Shown piece by piece: positions 62,983 to 64,000 of a stretch of 64,000 bases of DNA. The notes beneath the pieces were generated by a model that worked only from the letters and a program-made list of their open reading frames with translations, was not told the origin of the DNA and did no database searches. The translations under genes were made by a program, and so were the position numbers. Origin of the DNA: Pseudoduganella armeniaca. Its GTDB lineage: Bacteria > Pseudomonadota > Gammaproteobacteria > Burkholderiales > Burkholderiaceae_D. Numbering within the stretch: the stretch's first letter is position 1; each line of letters starts with the position of its first letter. The stretch spans positions 2,418,001 to 2,482,000 of the forward strand of contig NZ_CP028324.1 in NCBI RefSeq assembly GCF_003028855.1, read 5' to 3'.

Positions 62983-64000
62983 ATGCCGATTCAAGCGAGC
63001 CTGTTCCGCTTTCTGATTCTTGCCGTACTCGCCTGCGCCCGTCCGGTGCCTGCCCAGGAGCTGGGCATTCCGCAGGCCTCCGACGCGGCCCGCGCCAGCG
63101 CGGCGGGACCCACGGATGCCAGCACGACCTGGGTAATGGCCGCGACGACGACCACCTCGCCCGACACCATCAGCCTGTTCGCATCGACGGACGGCATCAC
63201 CTATACCTCGCTGGCATCGGAGGCCATCAGGCCTGCAGGAGGCGGGCCGCGCGCGCCCGCGCTGCTGCGCCATGACGACGGCTATTATTACCTGCTGTAC
63301 GCCACCGGCAGCCACGACCTCACGCTGGCGCGCTCGCGCGACCTGCGCCATTGGGATGCAGGCAGGCCGGTGCCGTTCGAAGGCGAGGGCGAGATCGCGA
63401 CGCTGCGCTGGCAGCGCGGCGCCGATGGGACCCCGCAGGTCGTCGCCGGCACAGCTGCCGGCAGCGCATGGGTGCTGACCCCGGACGCCGCATTGTCGGC
63501 GTGGCGCCAGGCCGGCGCCGGCGCGGCAGGCGGCGCACCGGACGACGGTACCCCGAGGCCAGCGTGGCGGGGCGCGGCTGCCAGCGTACGGCAGGCCAGC
63601 GTGCTGCGGCTGGAACGGCAGGCTTTTGCCGCGGCCACGCAGCCGCACGCGCGGCCGAAGCAGATCAGCTGGGACGAGTACTCGCTGAAGATCGATGGCG
63701 AGCGGGTCGTCATCTGGTCCGGCGAGATGCATCCGTTCCGGCTGCCCAACCCCTCGCTGTGGCGCGACGTGCTGCAGAAGATGAAGGCCGTCGGCTTCAA
63801 CGCCGTGGCGTTCTATTTCGACTGGGGCTACCACTCGCCGGCACCGGGAGTGTACGATTTTTCGCACGTGCGCAACGTCGAGCGGGCGTTGGAGATTGCG
63901 GCGGAAGAGGGTCTGTACGTGATCGCGCGCACCGGCCCCTACGTCAACGCGGAGCTGACCGGCGGCGGCTTCCCCGGCTGGATGCTGCGCAACCGCGCCG
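62983..64000 (+). CDS. Glycoside hydrolase family 35 (5' part), with N-terminal GH43-like part
   Basis: The open frame runs off the window end (339 codons seen). It begins with a signal peptide (SLFRFLILAVLACARPVPAQ). Residues ~35-140 read like a GH43-type propeller fragment (ALLRHDDGYYYLLYATGSHD, then LARSRDLRHWDAGRP). From about residue 230 the beta-galactosidase GH35 start is clear: IWSGEMHPFRLPNPSLWRDV, LQKMKAVGFNAVAFYFDWGYHSP and EEGLYVIARTGPYVNAELTGG. The catalytic acid and nucleophile lie further on or beyond the edge. It is probably a secreted galactan- or oligosaccharide-degrading enzyme. ATG 62983 is chosen by the signal peptide. Confidence 0.85.
   Translation, partial: MPIQASLFRFLILAVLACARPVPAQELGIPQASDAARASAAGPTDASTTWVMAATTTTSPDTISLFASTDGITYTSLASEAIRPAGGGPRAPALLRHDDGYYYLLYATGSHDLTLARSRDLRHWDAGRPVPFEGEGEIATLRWQRGADGTPQVVAGTAAGSAWVLTPDAALSAWRQAGAGAAGGAPDDGTPRPAWRGAAASVRQASVLRLERQAFAAATQPHARPKQISWDEYSLKIDGERVVIWSGEMHPFRLPNPSLWRDVLQKMKAVGFNAVAFYFDWGYHSPAPGVYDFSHVRNVERALEIAAEEGLYVIARTGPYVNAELTGGGFPGWMLRNRA

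Noticed and set aside
1..64000. CRISPR arrays
   Set aside because: No regularly spaced repeats of 25-40 bp were seen; the repeated words are too short and too irregular.

Overview
The window looks like a chromosomal segment of a GC-rich betaproteobacterium of the Oxalobacteraceae, most like Massilia, Duganella or Pseudoduganella. The evidence is the strong G/C third-position bias, PEP-CTERM proteins, many GGDEF-EAL proteins, a minor-pilin operon of betaproteobacterial type, and the orders ribD-ribE, ribBA-ribH-nusB and dnaX-ybaB-yciI-recR. The genus is an inference; no 16S rRNA gene is present.

Layout. 1-5011: 3' part of a type IV pilus minor-pilin operon (pilV', pilW, pilX, short pilY1, pilE-like, broken fimT). 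5043-6840: ribD and ribE, the latter broken by one missing base. 6879-8597: a perfect hairpin repeat, a degenerate IS110-type transposase fragment and a membrane protein. 8681-16584: a minus-strand type VI secretion module: VgrG, phospholipase D effector, Sel1-repeat immunity candidate, PAAR tip protein, and a second Sel1 copy left by a collapsed duplication. 16898-20448: cation/proton antiporter, OsmC, small membrane protein, SMP-30 hydrolase. 20516-23989: large REC-GAF-PAS-GGDEF-EAL-REC protein. 24178-26351: ribBA, ribH, nusB, followed by a 354-bp tandem duplication of the nusB 3' end carrying an IS3-family element. 28327-31410: lytic transglycosylase, ubiD, 4.5S SRP RNA. 31487-35769: periplasmic protein, then dnaX-ybaB-yciI-recR. 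35843-40846: response regulator (GGDEF-EAL) and hybrid histidine kinase. 41040-42165: intact IS1595-type element. 42226-46633: cstA-ybdD facing a two-component system. 46821-50015: EAL/HDOD protein and PAS-GGDEF-EAL protein. 50182-50271: tRNA-Ser(UGA), followed by an AT-richer accessory stretch with an OLD-like AAA/TOPRIM nuclease, a membrane protein with an RNQAAH motif, and a broken gene. 54780-58363: monooxygenase fragment, two PEP-CTERM proteins, FAD monooxygenase. 58434-64000: small unknown genes, another GGDEF-EAL protein, a GntP-type permease and the 5' part of a glycoside hydrolase 35 gene.

How the genes work together. Three themes stand out: surface structures (minor pilins, PEP-CTERM proteins, T6SS tip and effector), cyclic-di-GMP turnover (four GGDEF-EAL proteins plus an EAL/HDOD protein), and housekeeping (riboflavin synthesis, replication/recombination, protein targeting).

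Two things deserve a second look. First, eleven sites where reading frames break by one base at short G or C runs cluster at 4.6-12.4 kb and 53.7-54.9 kb; they hit ribE and other conserved genes, so sequencing or assembly indels are as likely as real pseudogenes. Second, the T6SS module and the nusB 3' end both record tandem duplications, and a family of short palindromic words (GGGGTCAGTCCCC and relatives) recurs between genes and was the target of the IS3 insertion.
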